DNA from: Streptomyces phaeolivaceus
GTDB taxonomy: Bacteria > Actinomycetota > Actinomycetes > Streptomycetales > Streptomycetaceae
NCBI RefSeq assembly: GCF_009184865.1
Contig: NZ_CP045096.1
Coordinates: 6,882,001 to 6,946,000 of the forward strand
Reading direction: 5' to 3'
Length of the DNA stretch: 64,000 nucleotides
Part shown: piece by piece, positions 1 to 7,000 of the stretch
Layout of the letters: each line of letters begins with the position of its first letter
Position numbering within the stretch: position 1 is the stretch's first letter
The notes under the pieces: generated by a model
What the model saw: the letters and a program-made list of their open reading frames with translations, nothing else
Told to the model about the DNA's origin: nothing
Databases searched by the model: none
Translations under genes and position numbers: made by a program

Positions 1-482
1 GCGAGGAACTCGCGTACCACCAGAACGCGATGGGCGCGGTCGCCGGACCCTTCGACTCCTGGCTGGTGCTGCGCGGCACCAAGACGCTCGCCGTCCGCAT
101 GGACCGGCACAGCGAGAACGCCACGAAGGTCGCCGACATGCTCACCCGGCACGCGCGCGTGTCGAGCGTGCTCTACCCGGGACTGCCCGAGCACCCCGGG
201 CACGAGGTCGCCGCCAAGCAGATGAAGGCGTTCGGCGGCATGGTGTCGTTCCGGGTCACCGGCGGCGAGGCGGCGGCCGTCGAGGTCTGCAACCGCGCCG
301 AGGTGTTCACCCTCGGCGAGTCCCTGGGCGGCGTCGAGTCCCTGATCGAGCACCCGGGCCGTATGACGCACGCCTCGGTGGCCGGTTCGGCCCTGGAGGT
401 CCCCGCCGACCTCGTCCGCCTCTCCGTGGGCATCGAGAACGTCGACGACCTCCTGGAGGACCTCCAGCGGGCCCTGGGCTAG
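1..482 (+). CDS. Cystathionine gamma-synthase/lyase family enzyme, C-terminal part (partial)
   Basis: The reading frame is open from base 3 and ends at TAG 480-482, so only the last 159 residues lie in the window. They match the C-terminal domain of the Cys/Met-metabolism PLP enzymes: the RGTKTLAVRMDRH stretch, the SLGGVESLIEHP substrate-carboxylate region, THASV, and the terminal LSVGIENVDDLLEDL. The PLP lysine lies upstream and is not visible. The enzyme either joins cysteine to O-acylhomoserine (synthase) or cleaves cystathionine (lyase), and this part cannot decide between the two. Cytosolic. Clustering with threonine dehydratase fits an amino-acid metabolism neighbourhood. Confidence 0.93.
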   Translation, partial: EELAYHQNAMGAVAGPFDSWLVLRGTKTLAVRMDRHSENATKVADMLTRHARVSSVLYPGLPEHPGHEVAAKQMKAFGGMVSFRVTGGEAAAVEVCNRAEVFTLGESLGGVESLIEHPGRMTHASVAGSALEVPADLVRLSVGIENVDDLLEDLQRALG

Positions 483-521
483 ACACGGGCTAGACACCCC
501 GACGGGCCCCTGGCCGGGCGC

Positions 522-770
522 TCACCAGCCCGTCATCGGTGGGGTCGTCGTCGACGGCGGCTCCACCCAGGGGCGGGCGGTCAGCGCCCACACGACGAAC
601 GCGACGACGGCGGCCGTCAGCACCAGCCACATCAGACGCCGGGCCGCCGTCCGGCGCCGCAGCATCCGCCCGCCGCGCCGCACCGCCGCCGCGCACAGAT
701 CGGACGGCACCCGCACCGGCCCGTCCTCCAGGATCCGCCGTACGGCGGCCTCACGGTCCCGCAGACTCAT
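522..770 (-). CDS. Small single-pass membrane protein following a sigma-like gene
   Basis: An 82-residue protein. Residues 1-44 are Arg-rich and soluble (MSLRDREAAVRRILEDGP), followed by one hydrophobic segment at about 46-63 (LMWLVLTAAVVAFVVWAL) and a short Pro/Thr-rich tail. The start overlaps the stop of the upstream sigma-like gene by four bases (ATGA, 767-770), so the pair is translationally coupled. The size, topology and position suggest an anti-sigma-like or sigma-associated membrane protein. That is inferred from context only; no zinc anti-sigma motif (HxxxCxxC) is visible. Confidence 0.72.
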   Translation of the reverse strand: MSLRDREAAVRRILEDGPVRVPSDLCAAAVRRGGRMLRRRTAARRLMWLVLTAAVVAFVVWALTARPWVEPPSTTTPPMTGW

Positions 771-1261
771 GACGGCGCCACCTCCACCACCTTCGTCCCC
801 GGGGCGGCCTCGCGCGGCGGATGCAGCACGGTCGCCATCGCGCGCAGACAGATCGTCCGTACGCGCTCCACGGGCAGCCCCAGCAGCGCCGCCGTCTGCT
901 CCTCCGCGACCCCCTCGTGGAGCCGCAGGACGAGGATCAGCCGCTCCTGGGGGCTGAGGACGCTCAGCACGCCCCCGCGCGCGTGGCCGAAGAGAGCGTG
1001 ATGGTGCCAGGCCTCACGCGCGAAGCGGACGGCCAGCTGCTGCCGGGCACGGTCGTACGGATCCTCGCCGCGCAGCCGGTCCCAGCCGGCGTACGTGTGG
1101 GCGAGGGCGTGGGTCAGCAGCCGTCGCGCGCGCGGGTTGGCGCCCGGCGGCTCCGCCGTCAGCAGGGTGGCGGTCCGCGACAGCCGTCCCGCCGCACCCG
1201 CGACGAACGCCTCGAACTCCCGGTCCCGGCGGGCACCCCGGGCCACATGCCGCTCTCGCAT
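767..1261 (-). CDS. Degenerate SigE-family (sigma-70-like) regulator
   Basis: A protein of 164 residues counted from the ATG at 1261, chosen because GGGAGG sits five bases upstream; a GTG at 1264 is the alternative. The C-terminal third has the sigma region-4 pattern: LSPQERLILVLRLHEG, then AALLGLPVERVRTICLRAMA as the helix-turn-helix. The region-2 equivalent (LTHALAHTYAGWDRLRGEDP) is recognisable but weak. It probably directs RNA polymerase to a small regulon, or has become a regulatory protein. It is coupled to the downstream membrane-protein gene, which is the usual layout for a sigma factor and its partner. Confidence 0.72.
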   Translation of the reverse strand: MRERHVARGARRDREFEAFVAGAAGRLSRTATLLTAEPPGANPRARRLLTHALAHTYAGWDRLRGEDPYDRARQQLAVRFAREAWHHHALFGHARGGVLSVLSPQERLILVLRLHEGVAEEQTAALLGLPVERVRTICLRAMATVLHPPREAAPGTKVVEVAPS

Positions 1262-1353
1262 CACGCCCTCCCGTCCGAGGCCGACTCCGAGGGGAACGAG
1301 GCCCAGGAGGGCCCGGTCTCATATGAGGCCAGGAGCGGGGGCGCGGTCAAGGG

Positions 1354-1866
1354 TCAGGAGGGGGAAGGTGCCTCCGGCGCCGCCGCCATCCGGGTCGAGA
1401 GCGCGGTGTTGAAGCGGGTGAGGAGGGAGCAGAAGGCCTCGCGCTCCTCGGGGTCCCAGTCCTGGGTGAGTTCGGCCATCAACTGACGCCTGGAGGAACG
1501 TACCTCCTCAAGGCGGGACAGCCCGCGCGGCGACAGCTGCAGCACCACGGCACGGCCGTCCTCCGGGTGGGACGTGCGCTTGACGAGTCCGGTGTCCACG
1601 AGCGGCGCCACCTGACGGGTCACCGTCGAGGAGTCGATCCCCATGCTCGCCGCGAGCGCCTTGACGCCCATCGGGCCTTCGTTGTCGAGGCGGTTGAGCA
1701 GCAGGTACGCGGCACGGTCCATGGAGTTGCGCACCTGCCCGACACCGCCGAGCCGGGTCTGTTCGGCACGGCGCGCGAACACCGCGACCTCGTGCTGCAG
1801 CGTGTCGAGAAGACCGTTGTCACCGACGGTCGTCATGTCCATCGACATTTCAGGTGTTGTGGGCAT
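1354..1866 (-). CDS. MarR-family transcriptional regulator
   Basis: About 170 residues. The winged helix is clear: LLNRLDNEGPMGVKALAASM, then GIDSSTVTRQVAPLVDTGLV (recognition helix), then the wing with the MarR signature HPEDGRAVVLQLSPRG. Flanking helices make the dimer interface. It is divergent from the threonine dehydratase gene with about 140 bp between the starts, so it could control itself or that gene. No convincing inverted repeat was found there. A TTG at 1872 is an alternative start; neither start has a strong ribosome-binding site. The ligand is unknown. Confidence 0.88.
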   Translation of the reverse strand: MPTTPEMSMDMTTVGDNGLLDTLQHEVAVFARRAEQTRLGGVGQVRNSMDRAAYLLLNRLDNEGPMGVKALAASMGIDSSTVTRQVAPLVDTGLVKRTSHPEDGRAVVLQLSPRGLSRLEEVRSSRRQLMAELTQDWDPEEREAFCSLLTRFNTALSTRMAAAPEAPSPS

Positions 1867-2013
1867 GGCCAAAGGCTCAATTCATGCGTGGGGCGCTGGG
1901 TTGGGGGACAGAGTACGCGGACCGGGCGTGGGGTGTACGGGCGCCGCTGAAACCCGGTCCCGCCCCTTGGTCACACCCGCGTTCGGCCCCTGTGAACTGC
2001 GAGACTGGTGGTC

Positions 2014-3240
2014 ATGAGCTACAGCACGGCTGACTCCTTTCGCGTGACGATCGACGACGTGCGCGGCGCGCAGAAGATGCTTACGGGCGTTTCACGTGTC
2101 ACCGCCATGGAGGGCAGCAGGCATCTGTCGCAACTCGTCGGCGCCCCCGTCCACCTCAAGTGCGAGAACCTGCAACGGACGGGCTCGTTCAAGCTGCGCG
2201 GCGCGTACGTCCGGATCGCCGGCCTGCTGCCCGAGGAACGCGCCGCCGGAGTCGTCGCCGCGAGCGCAGGCAACCACGCCCAGGGCGTCGCCCTCGCCTC
2301 CTCGCTGCTCGGGGTGCGCTCCACGGTCTTCATGCCGAAGGGCGCCCCGCTGCCGAAGATCAGCGCGACCGAGGAGTACGGGGCCGAGGTGCGGCTGCAC
2401 GGCACGGTGGTCGACGAGACGCTGGCCGCCGCCCAGGAGTACGCGGACCGGACGGGCGCGGTGTTCATCCACCCGTTCGACCACCATGACGTCATCGCCG
2501 GTCAGGGCACGGTCGGCCTGGAGATCCTGGAGCAGTGCCCCGAGGTGCGCACGATCGTCGTCGGCATCGGCGGTGGCGGGCTCGCGGCCGGGATCGCGGT
2601 CGCGGTGAAGTCGCTGCGGCCGGACGTACGGGTCGTCGGCGTCCAGGCGGAGGGCGCCGCCGCCTATCCAGCGTCGCTGGCCGCCGGGGTGCCGGTGGCC
2701 GTGGAGAACCCGGCGACGATGGCCGACGGCATCAAGGTCGGACGGCCCGGCGACGTGCCGTTCCGGATCGTCGCCGACCTGGTGGACGAGGTCCGTACGG
2801 TCTCGGAGTACAACCTCTCCAGCGCCCTGCTGCTCTGCCTGGAGCGGGCCAAGCTGGTGGTGGAACCGGCCGGCGCCAGCCCCGTCGCGGCCCTGCTGCG
2901 CGAACCGGAGTCCTTTGAGGGCCCGGTGGTCGCGGTGCTCTCCGGAGGCAACGTCGACCCGCTGCTGATGCAGCGCATCCTGCGCCACGGCATGGCCGCC
3001 GGTGGCCGCTACCTGCAAGTACGTCTCCGCCTGACCGACCGCCCCGGCGCCCTCGCGACACTTCTGGGAGTGTTGTCAGTGGTCGACGCCAACGTCCTGG
3101 ATGTGAGTCACGTACGGACCGACCCCCGGCTCGGACTCACGGAGGTGGAGGTCGAACTGCACCTGGAGACGAGGGGCCCCAAGCACTGCGCCGAGGTCAA
3201 CCACGCGCTCCGCGAGGCGGGTTACACCGTCATCGACTGA
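2014..3240 (+). CDS. ilvA: Threonine ammonia-lyase (threonine dehydratase) with C-terminal ACT domain
   Basis: Converts threonine to 2-oxobutyrate plus ammonia using PLP, in the cytosol. The PLP lysine lies in GSFKLRGAY, the substrate loop is ASAGNHAQGVA, and the phosphate-binding glycine loop is VGIGGGGLAAG. The last 75 residues form an ACT-like regulatory domain (RLTDRPGALATLLGVLSVV). At about 408 residues it is the short single-ACT type, so it could be the biosynthetic (isoleucine) or catabolic (TdcB-like) enzyme. The start at 2014 (ATG) is preferred over the GTG at 2008 for its conserved MSYSTADSF N-terminus. A MarR gene is divergent upstream. Confidence 0.93.
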   Translation: MSYSTADSFRVTIDDVRGAQKMLTGVSRVTAMEGSRHLSQLVGAPVHLKCENLQRTGSFKLRGAYVRIAGLLPEERAAGVVAASAGNHAQGVALASSLLGVRSTVFMPKGAPLPKISATEEYGAEVRLHGTVVDETLAAAQEYADRTGAVFIHPFDHHDVIAGQGTVGLEILEQCPEVRTIVVGIGGGGLAAGIAVAVKSLRPDVRVVGVQAEGAAAYPASLAAGVPVAVENPATMADGIKVGRPGDVPFRIVADLVDEVRTVSEYNLSSALLLCLERAKLVVEPAGASPVAALLREPESFEGPVVAVLSGGNVDPLLMQRILRHGMAAGGRYLQVRLRLTDRPGALATLLGVLSVVDANVLDVSHVRTDPRLGLTEVEVELHLETRGPKHCAEVNHALREAGYTVID

Positions 3241-3295
3241 GGCCGGAGGCCCCGCGGTCGTCGCTTGTCACTCGTTCGGGAAAGTCCATTGAGAG

Positions 3296-3311
3296 ACGCG
3301 ATACATCGCGT
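3296..3311. promoter_or_regulatory. Perfect inverted repeat, probable repressor operator
   Basis: ACGCGAT-AC-ATCGCGT: two perfect 7-bp arms around a 2-bp centre, about 85 bp upstream of the strong RBS (GGAGGG) and ATG of the decayed ABC-transporter gene at 3395. Drug-exporter ABC operons are commonly controlled by PadR or TetR repressors at such palindromes. No repressor gene is adjacent here, so the site is an orphan in this window. Confidence 0.6.
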
Positions 3312-3394
3312 TATGGTGTGTCTCGTGTTCGCTGCTGAGAACCACAATGCGCAGAACCACAATGCGCAGAACCGCAAAGACGTGGAGGGACCAC

Positions 3395-3650
3395 ATGTCA
3401 GGCGCCATCCATCCATGCCGAAGGCCTGGTGAAGACCTTCGGTGACGTAAGAGCCCTCGACGGCGTCGACCTCGACGTCCCCGAGGGCACCGTCCTGGGT
3501 CTGCTCGGGCCGAACGGCGCGGGCAAGACGACGACCGTCCGATGCCTCACCACCCTGCTGCGCCCCGACAGCGGCAGGGCCGTGGTCGCCGGCATCGACG
3601 TGTTGAAGGACCCCGACGCCGTACGGCGCTCGGTCGGCCTCTTCGGCCAG
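3395..3650 (+). pseudogene. Broken ABC exporter ATP-binding subunit (DrrA-like), N-terminal fragment
   Basis: A strong GGAGGG RBS precedes the ATG at 3395, but that frame stops after 16 codons. Removing one copy of a duplicated CCAT (in the GCCATCCATCCATGCC stretch near 3413-3426) would restore a frame running through HAEGLVKTFGDV into the ATPase. The rest is clearly an ABC ATPase: VRALDGVDLDVPEGTVLGLL, Walker A GPNGAGKTTT, and LLRPDSGRAVVAGIDV. Similarity ends at RRSVGLFGQ (3650), just before the Q-loop partner region, so the signature motif, Walker B and H-loop are all missing. Cannot be functional. Confidence 0.9.
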
Positions 3651-3987
3651 GGACGTCCGGGGCGGGTTCGAAGTGATGTCGGAGAGGTCGCGGGAGGGGC
3701 GGACCTGGAAGGAGTGCGGCGGTAGCCCGCGCATCCAAGGGAGGGGCTATGGGAGCCTCTACCGGCGTGTGACGCACTGGTTCGGGTCAGGGGAGTGCGA
3801 GCGCGCCATAGAGGCTCTGGAGCCCTGTGAGGGCGTTCCTGCGCCTCCCTCTTACGTGCTGCCTCCGATGGAGGTAACCGGCTCCGTCGACCCGAAGTAC
3901 ACGGCGGAACGTGCAGGTCGGGGCGGATGCGACTCCAGTCGCAACGAGACGAAGACGACCGAACATGTTTCCCGGAAATGGTAATTT
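3651..3987 (+). other. Foreign-looking sequence between two ABC transporter fragments
   Basis: About 340 bp separate the truncated ATPase from the surviving end of the permease. It replaces what should be about 1.2 kb or more of ATPase and permease coding sequence. An open frame of 103 codons (3673-3984, plus strand, ending EHVSRKW) covers most of it, but its third-position GC is low for this genome and I recognise no domain. It may be a remnant of a mobile element that caused the deletion. No terminal inverted repeats or target duplication could be seen. Confidence 0.4.
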
Positions 3988-4387
3988 TCGGGCTCATCCG
4001 GCCCGTCATGAGGTCCTCGGCGCCTTCGGGCTGCTGCTCCTGCTCGGCTACGCGTTCACCCGGGTCGGCGCGCTCATCGGCCTCTCGGTGCGCACCCCCG
4101 AGGCCGCCACCTCCGGCGGGCTGATCTGGCTCTTCCCGGTCACCTTCATCTCGAACGCGTTCGTGGACTGCAGCCGGATGACGCCCCGGCTGCAGCATGT
4201 GGCCGACTGGAACCCGTTCAGTGCCACCGTCCAGGCCTGCCGCGAGCTGTTCGGCAACCCCGGGGTGTCACCGTCGGACGCCTGGCCCATGCGGTACCCG
4301 GTCTGCGCCTCGCTGATCTACTCGGTCCTGATCGTCGTCATATTCCGGACCCTGTCCGTGCGGAAGTACCGCTCGGCGGCGGGATGA
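3988..4387 (+). pseudogene. C-terminal fragment of an ABC-2 type exporter permease
   Basis: The frame ending at 4387 encodes about 130 residues typical of the end of a DrrB-like ABC-2 permease: GYAFTRVGALIGLSVRTPEA, LIWLFPVTFISNAFVDCSRM, the amphipathic LQHVADWNPFSATVQACREL, and a final membrane helix SLIYSVLIVVIFRTLSVRKY. The N-terminal half is absent and no start with an RBS precedes the homologous region. It is the partner of the broken ATPase fragment upstream. The pair is a relic of a two-gene multidrug or antibiotic exporter operon. Confidence 0.85.
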
Positions 4388-4481
4388 GCGGCAGCACGAG
4401 CGGCGACCGGCCCCGGGCATGACCGTGGCCCTCGGCACCGCGAGGGCGCCGGGGGCCACGGGTCGAGCGACGATGGTGCGC

Positions 4482-4982
4482 TCAGCTCTGGTAGGGCACG
4501 GCATTGAGAATCTTCACCGAGGCGAACTTGCCGTTCGGCAGCTCGTACTGCGCGTCCTGGCCGACCTTCTTGCCGGTCACGCCCGAGCCGAGCGGCGACT
4601 GCGGCGAGTAGGTCTCGATGTCGGAGCTGGCGTACTCACGGGAGGCGAGAAGGAACGTCACGGTGTCGTCCTCGTCGCCGTCGAAGGCGATCGTCACGAC
4701 CATGCCGGGCGCCACCGCGCCGTCCGCCGACGCCGGAGCCTCGCCGACCTTCGCGTTCTCCAGGAGCTGGGTCAGCTGGCGCACACGGAGCTCCTGCTTG
4801 CCCTGCTCCTCCTTGGCCGCGTGGTACCCGCCGTTCTCGCGCAGGTCGCCCTCCTCGCGCGCGGCCGCGATCTTGGCGGCGATCTCCGTGCGCGCGGGAC
4901 CAGACAGGTACTCCAGCTCGGCCCTGAGCTGGTTGTACGCCTCCTGGGTCAGCCAGGTGACGTTCTCACTGGTCTGGGTCAC
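4482..4982 (-). CDS. greA: Transcription elongation factor GreA
   Basis: 166 residues from a GTG at 4982, chosen because GAGGAG lies five bases upstream and the protein then begins VTQTSENVTWLTQEAYNQL as in other actinobacterial GreA. The N-terminal coiled coil carries the catalytic acidic tip REEGDLRENGGYHAAKEEQG; the C-terminal FKBP-like domain contains SPLGSGVTGKKVGQ. GreA enters the RNA-polymerase secondary channel and stimulates cleavage of backtracked transcripts. Cytosolic and probably constitutive. Next upstream on the same strand is the DUF4307 gene, with mca divergent, an arrangement conserved in actinobacteria. Confidence 0.97.
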   Translation of the reverse strand: MTQTSENVTWLTQEAYNQLRAELEYLSGPARTEIAAKIAAAREEGDLRENGGYHAAKEEQGKQELRVRQLTQLLENAKVGEAPASADGAVAPGMVVTIAFDGDEDDTVTFLLASREYASSDIETYSPQSPLGSGVTGKKVGQDAQYELPNGKFASVKILNAVPYQS

Positions 4983-5152
4983 AGGTGCTCCTCGTAGGTA
5001 CTGGGAATACAAAGCATCGCCCTACCCAGAAGAATGTTCCTTCACGAGTGGGCGAAACCACGAGCCTAACAATTCAGCGGCGGAAGGGGGAGGACATAAA
5101 CCACAAGCATTACGTCCACGCAGGTCAGCCCTGGCTGCCGGAGAGCCGGGGG

Positions 5153-5551
5153 TCAGTTCGCGTGACAGCCCAGCAGTTCGGCGGTGGTGCCGCGCGAGGT
5201 CGTCTTCAGGGTGAAGACCTCGTCGATGTCCGTGACCCCGGCGGCGAAGCGGAAGTCGGCGCGGCCGACCTCGGCGCCGTCCTCGGCCTGCGAGCGCACG
5301 GTGCAGTAGCCCTCGACACCGGCGTCCTTGTCGCCCCGCAGATGCACCTTCACTGAGTTCGCCGAGGTATCGAAGGTGTAGATCTCGACGCTGATCCTGT
5401 TACCGGCCACATAGTGGTAGGCGAACCAGCCGATGAGGACGAGGAGGGCCGCGCCGAGGACGCTGCCGATGACCTTGAGCTTGCGGTCGGCGCGCTCGTC
5501 CGCGGAGCGGCCGTAGCGGCCCTCGGGAAGCCGCGTGCTCGCCGTCGTCAT
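5153..5551 (-). CDS. DUF4307 single-pass membrane protein
   Basis: 132 residues from ATG 5551, preceded by GGGAGG. A short basic N-terminus (PEGRYGRSADERADRKLK) leads into a membrane helix (VIGSVLGAALLVLIGWFAYH), and an extracytoplasmic beta-rich domain of about 85 residues ends in C-H-A-N with two cysteines. The family has no assigned function. It sits almost invariably between greA and mca in actinobacteria. It is on the greA strand with a gap of about 170 bp, and divergent from mca. Confidence 0.88.
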   Translation of the reverse strand: MTTASTRLPEGRYGRSADERADRKLKVIGSVLGAALLVLIGWFAYHYVAGNRISVEIYTFDTSANSVKVHLRGDKDAGVEGYCTVRSQAEDGAEVGRADFRFAAGVTDIDEVFTLKTTSRGTTAELLGCHAN

Positions 5552-5765
5552 GGTCGTCCTCCCGGGTCCTGTCGGGCAGCGGTGTCCAGGCTCTGGACCG
5601 GGAATATCCCACCCCCCGATGCCGTCACTATAGAAGCCCCCCGCCCAGGGCCTGACGGCCGCCCCACACGGGTGTCCGAGCGGGACGGCAGTATGGACTC
5701 TCCGGATCGCGCCGGGCCGAGTCACCGAAGTTCAGGCCGGGCGCCGAGTGACGAGGGAATGAGTC

Positions 5766-6638
5766 TTGACTGACCAGCTGCGACTGATGGCCGTGCACGC
5801 GCACCCCGACGACGAGTCGAGCAAGGGTGCGGCCACCATGGCGAAGTATGTGTCCGAGGGGGTGGACGTGCTGGTCGTGACCTGCACGGGCGGGGAGCGC
5901 GGCTCCATCCTCAATCCGAAGCTGCAGGGCGACAAGTACATCGAGGAGCACATTCACGAGGTACGCAAGAAGGAGATGGACGAGGCCCGCGAGATCCTCG
6001 GCGTCGGGCAGGAGTGGCTCGGCTTCGTCGACTCCGGCCTTCCGGAGGGCGACCCCCTCCCGCCCCTTCCCGACGGCTGCTTCGCCCTGGAGGACGTCGA
6101 CAAGGCGGCCGGCGAGCTGGTCCGGAAGATCCGCTCGTTCCGTCCCCAGGTGATCACCACCTACGACGAGAACGGCGGCTATCCGCACCCCGACCACATC
6201 ATGACCCACAAGATCTCCATGGTGGCGTTCGAGGGCGCGACGGACACCGAGAAGTACCCCGAGGCCGAGTACGGCCCGGCGTACCAGCCGCGGAAGCTGT
6301 ACTACAACCAGGGCTTCAACCGCGCCCGCACCGAGGCGCTGCACAACGCCCTGATCACGCGCGGCCTGGAGTCCCCGTACGGCGACTGGCTGAAGCGGTG
6401 GGACGAGTCCGAGCACAAGGACCGCACCCTCACCACGCACGTCCCCTGCGCCGAGTTCTACGAGATCCGTGACAAGGCTCTCATCGCCCACGCCACGCAG
6501 ATCGACCCCGACGGCGGCTGGTTCCGGGTCCCGCTGGACCTGCAGAAGGAGGTCTGGCCCACCGAGGAGTACGAGCTGGCGAAGTCCCTCGTGGACACCT
6601 CGCTCCCCGAGGACGACCTCTTTGCGGGCATCCGTTAG
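5766..6638 (+). CDS. mca: Mycothiol S-conjugate amidase
   Basis: 290 residues from TTG 5766. Cleaves mycothiol S-conjugates of electrophiles or antibiotics, releasing a mercapturic acid for export and GlcN-inositol for recycling. The zinc-site motif AHPDDE is at residues 11-16 and the second histidine motif HPDH follows GGYP, as in the Mca/MshB (LmbE) family. The length and the LQKEVWPTEEYELA C-terminus favour Mca over MshB. Cytosolic. Part of the mycothiol detoxification pathway that defines actinobacteria. Confidence 0.96.
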   Translation: MTDQLRLMAVHAHPDDESSKGAATMAKYVSEGVDVLVVTCTGGERGSILNPKLQGDKYIEEHIHEVRKKEMDEAREILGVGQEWLGFVDSGLPEGDPLPPLPDGCFALEDVDKAAGELVRKIRSFRPQVITTYDENGGYPHPDHIMTHKISMVAFEGATDTEKYPEAEYGPAYQPRKLYYNQGFNRARTEALHNALITRGLESPYGDWLKRWDESEHKDRTLTTHVPCAEFYEIRDKALIAHATQIDPDGGWFRVPLDLQKEVWPTEEYELAKSLVDTSLPEDDLFAGIR

Positions 6639-6659
6639 CCCTGGGGGACAATGCCAGGC

Positions 6660-6905
6660 ATGAGCGTAAGCCTGGCAGTCACACACCTCGTCCCCCTCGC
6701 CAAGGAGGTGGACGAGGACAAGGTCACCCCCGGCGTCCTCGGGTTCATCGTCTTCGCGGTGATGGCCCTGGCCGTCTGGGGCCTGATGAAGTCCATGAAC
6801 AAGCACATGGGCAAGGTCGACTTCAAGGAGTCGCCGGACACGGACGCCTCCGTCGGGGAGACGACGACGGACGCGCCCGGGAAGACGACCCCGGCGAAGA
6901 GCTGA
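6660..6905 (+). CDS. Small membrane protein downstream of mca
   Basis: About 81 residues from ATG 6660; the ATG at 6651 is possible but nearly touches the GGGGGA upstream. It has a short N-terminus, one membrane helix (VLGFIVFAVMALAVWGLM), the basic KSMNKHMGKVDF, then an acidic Thr/Pro-rich cytoplasmic tail. It starts about 20 bp after mca and is probably cotranscribed. A homologue follows mca in many streptomycetes; no function is known. Confidence 0.82.
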   Translation: MSVSLAVTHLVPLAKEVDEDKVTPGVLGFIVFAVMALAVWGLMKSMNKHMGKVDFKESPDTDASVGETTTDAPGKTTPAKS

Positions 6906-6964
6906 CCGCCGCCACACCGGCCCCGCCGGGCTCGGAGGGCTCGACGGGCTCGACGGCGTGACTC

Positions 6965-6987
6965 TGTGGCACCGCTCTGGTGTCACA
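6965..6987. terminator. Terminator-like hairpin between convergent genes
   Basis: TGTGGCACC-gctct-GGTGTCACA: 9-bp arms with one mismatch and a 5-nt loop, lying in the 95-bp gap between the end of the mca-linked gene and the end of the STAND gene. No U-tract, as is usual in Streptomyces. It could serve both strands. Confidence 0.5.
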
Positions 6988-7000
6988 GCGTCACGTCACG

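Noticed and set aside
1567..1950. Long plus-strand frames antisense to MarR and other genes
   Set aside because: High-GC DNA leaves long open shadows. Codon-position GC and domain content support only the opposite-strand genes.
3673..3984. 103-codon frame as a real gene
   Set aside because: Low third-position GC, no recognisable domain, and position inside a disrupted ABC operon suggest remnant sequence.
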